A stretch of DNA of 6,265 bases from Victivallis vadensis (GTDB taxonomy: Bacteria; Verrucomicrobiota; Lentisphaeria; Victivallales; GWF2-50-93): contig DYRX01000253.1 in the NCBI GenBank assembly GCA_020718525.1, positions 1 to 6,265 on the forward strand. The letters are read 5' to 3'. How positions within the stretch are numbered: the first letter of the stretch is position 1; every line of letters begins with the position of its first letter. A program made the position numbers and the translations under genes. The notes under the pieces are model-generated. The model was not told the origin of the DNA and ran no database searches. It saw nothing but the letters and a program-made list of their open reading frames with translations. Positions 6,260-6,265 of this stretch are shown piece after piece.

Positions 6260-6265
6260 AGAATA

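Noticed and set aside
5943..6261. Overlapping frames of 73-92 codons on both strands
   Set aside because: They lack ribosome binding sites, have low-complexity or repeat-like composition, and contradict each other by frame; non-coding repeat DNA is more likely.

Overview
The window reads as bacterial chromosome meeting the edge of an integrated element. Base composition is moderate. The mix of a DUF2851-type protein, a two-PDZ HtrA protease and this style of integrase suggests a Gram-negative of the PVC group (Lentisphaerota/Verrucomicrobiota) or a relative. That placement is an impression from protein style; no phylogenetic marker is present.

Left part (1-1516). Everything here is on the minus strand. 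A tRNA-Ser(GCU) gene with encoded CCA (1425-1516) is followed, 158 bp past its 3' end, by a tyrosine recombinase gene (130-1266) with a complete catalytic set. The integrase stop overlaps by ATGA the start of a further gene that runs off the left edge (1-133). This is the classic layout of an island inserted at a tRNA 3' end. The mobile element should extend leftwards out of the window, with ordinary chromosome to the right of the tRNA.

Middle (1517-4108). A 514-bp intergenic stretch holds a good promoter for the tRNA, an imperfect 23-bp direct repeat and a perfect 22-bp palindrome with a T-run, which probably terminates the next operon. That minus-strand operon has two genes: a DUF2851 family protein of unknown function (2768-4108) and, coupled by another ATGA overlap, a family 2 glycosyltransferase (2031-2771).

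Right part (4109-6265). Divergent from the operon, almost start to start, is a secreted DegP/HtrA-type serine protease with two PDZ domains (4146-5543). A short hairpin follows it and overlaps the stop codon of a start-less minus-strand reading frame (5603-5848). That frame looks like the C-terminal remnant of a DNA-binding or mobile-element protein. The last 400 bp hold no convincing gene. They contain small inverted repeats and end in a degenerate 9-bp tandem repeat of the GATTAACAA type.

I see no CRISPR array, rRNA or complete insertion sequence. No demonstrably new multi-gene system is visible. The most open questions are the function of the DUF2851-glycosyltransferase pair and the content of the element to the left.
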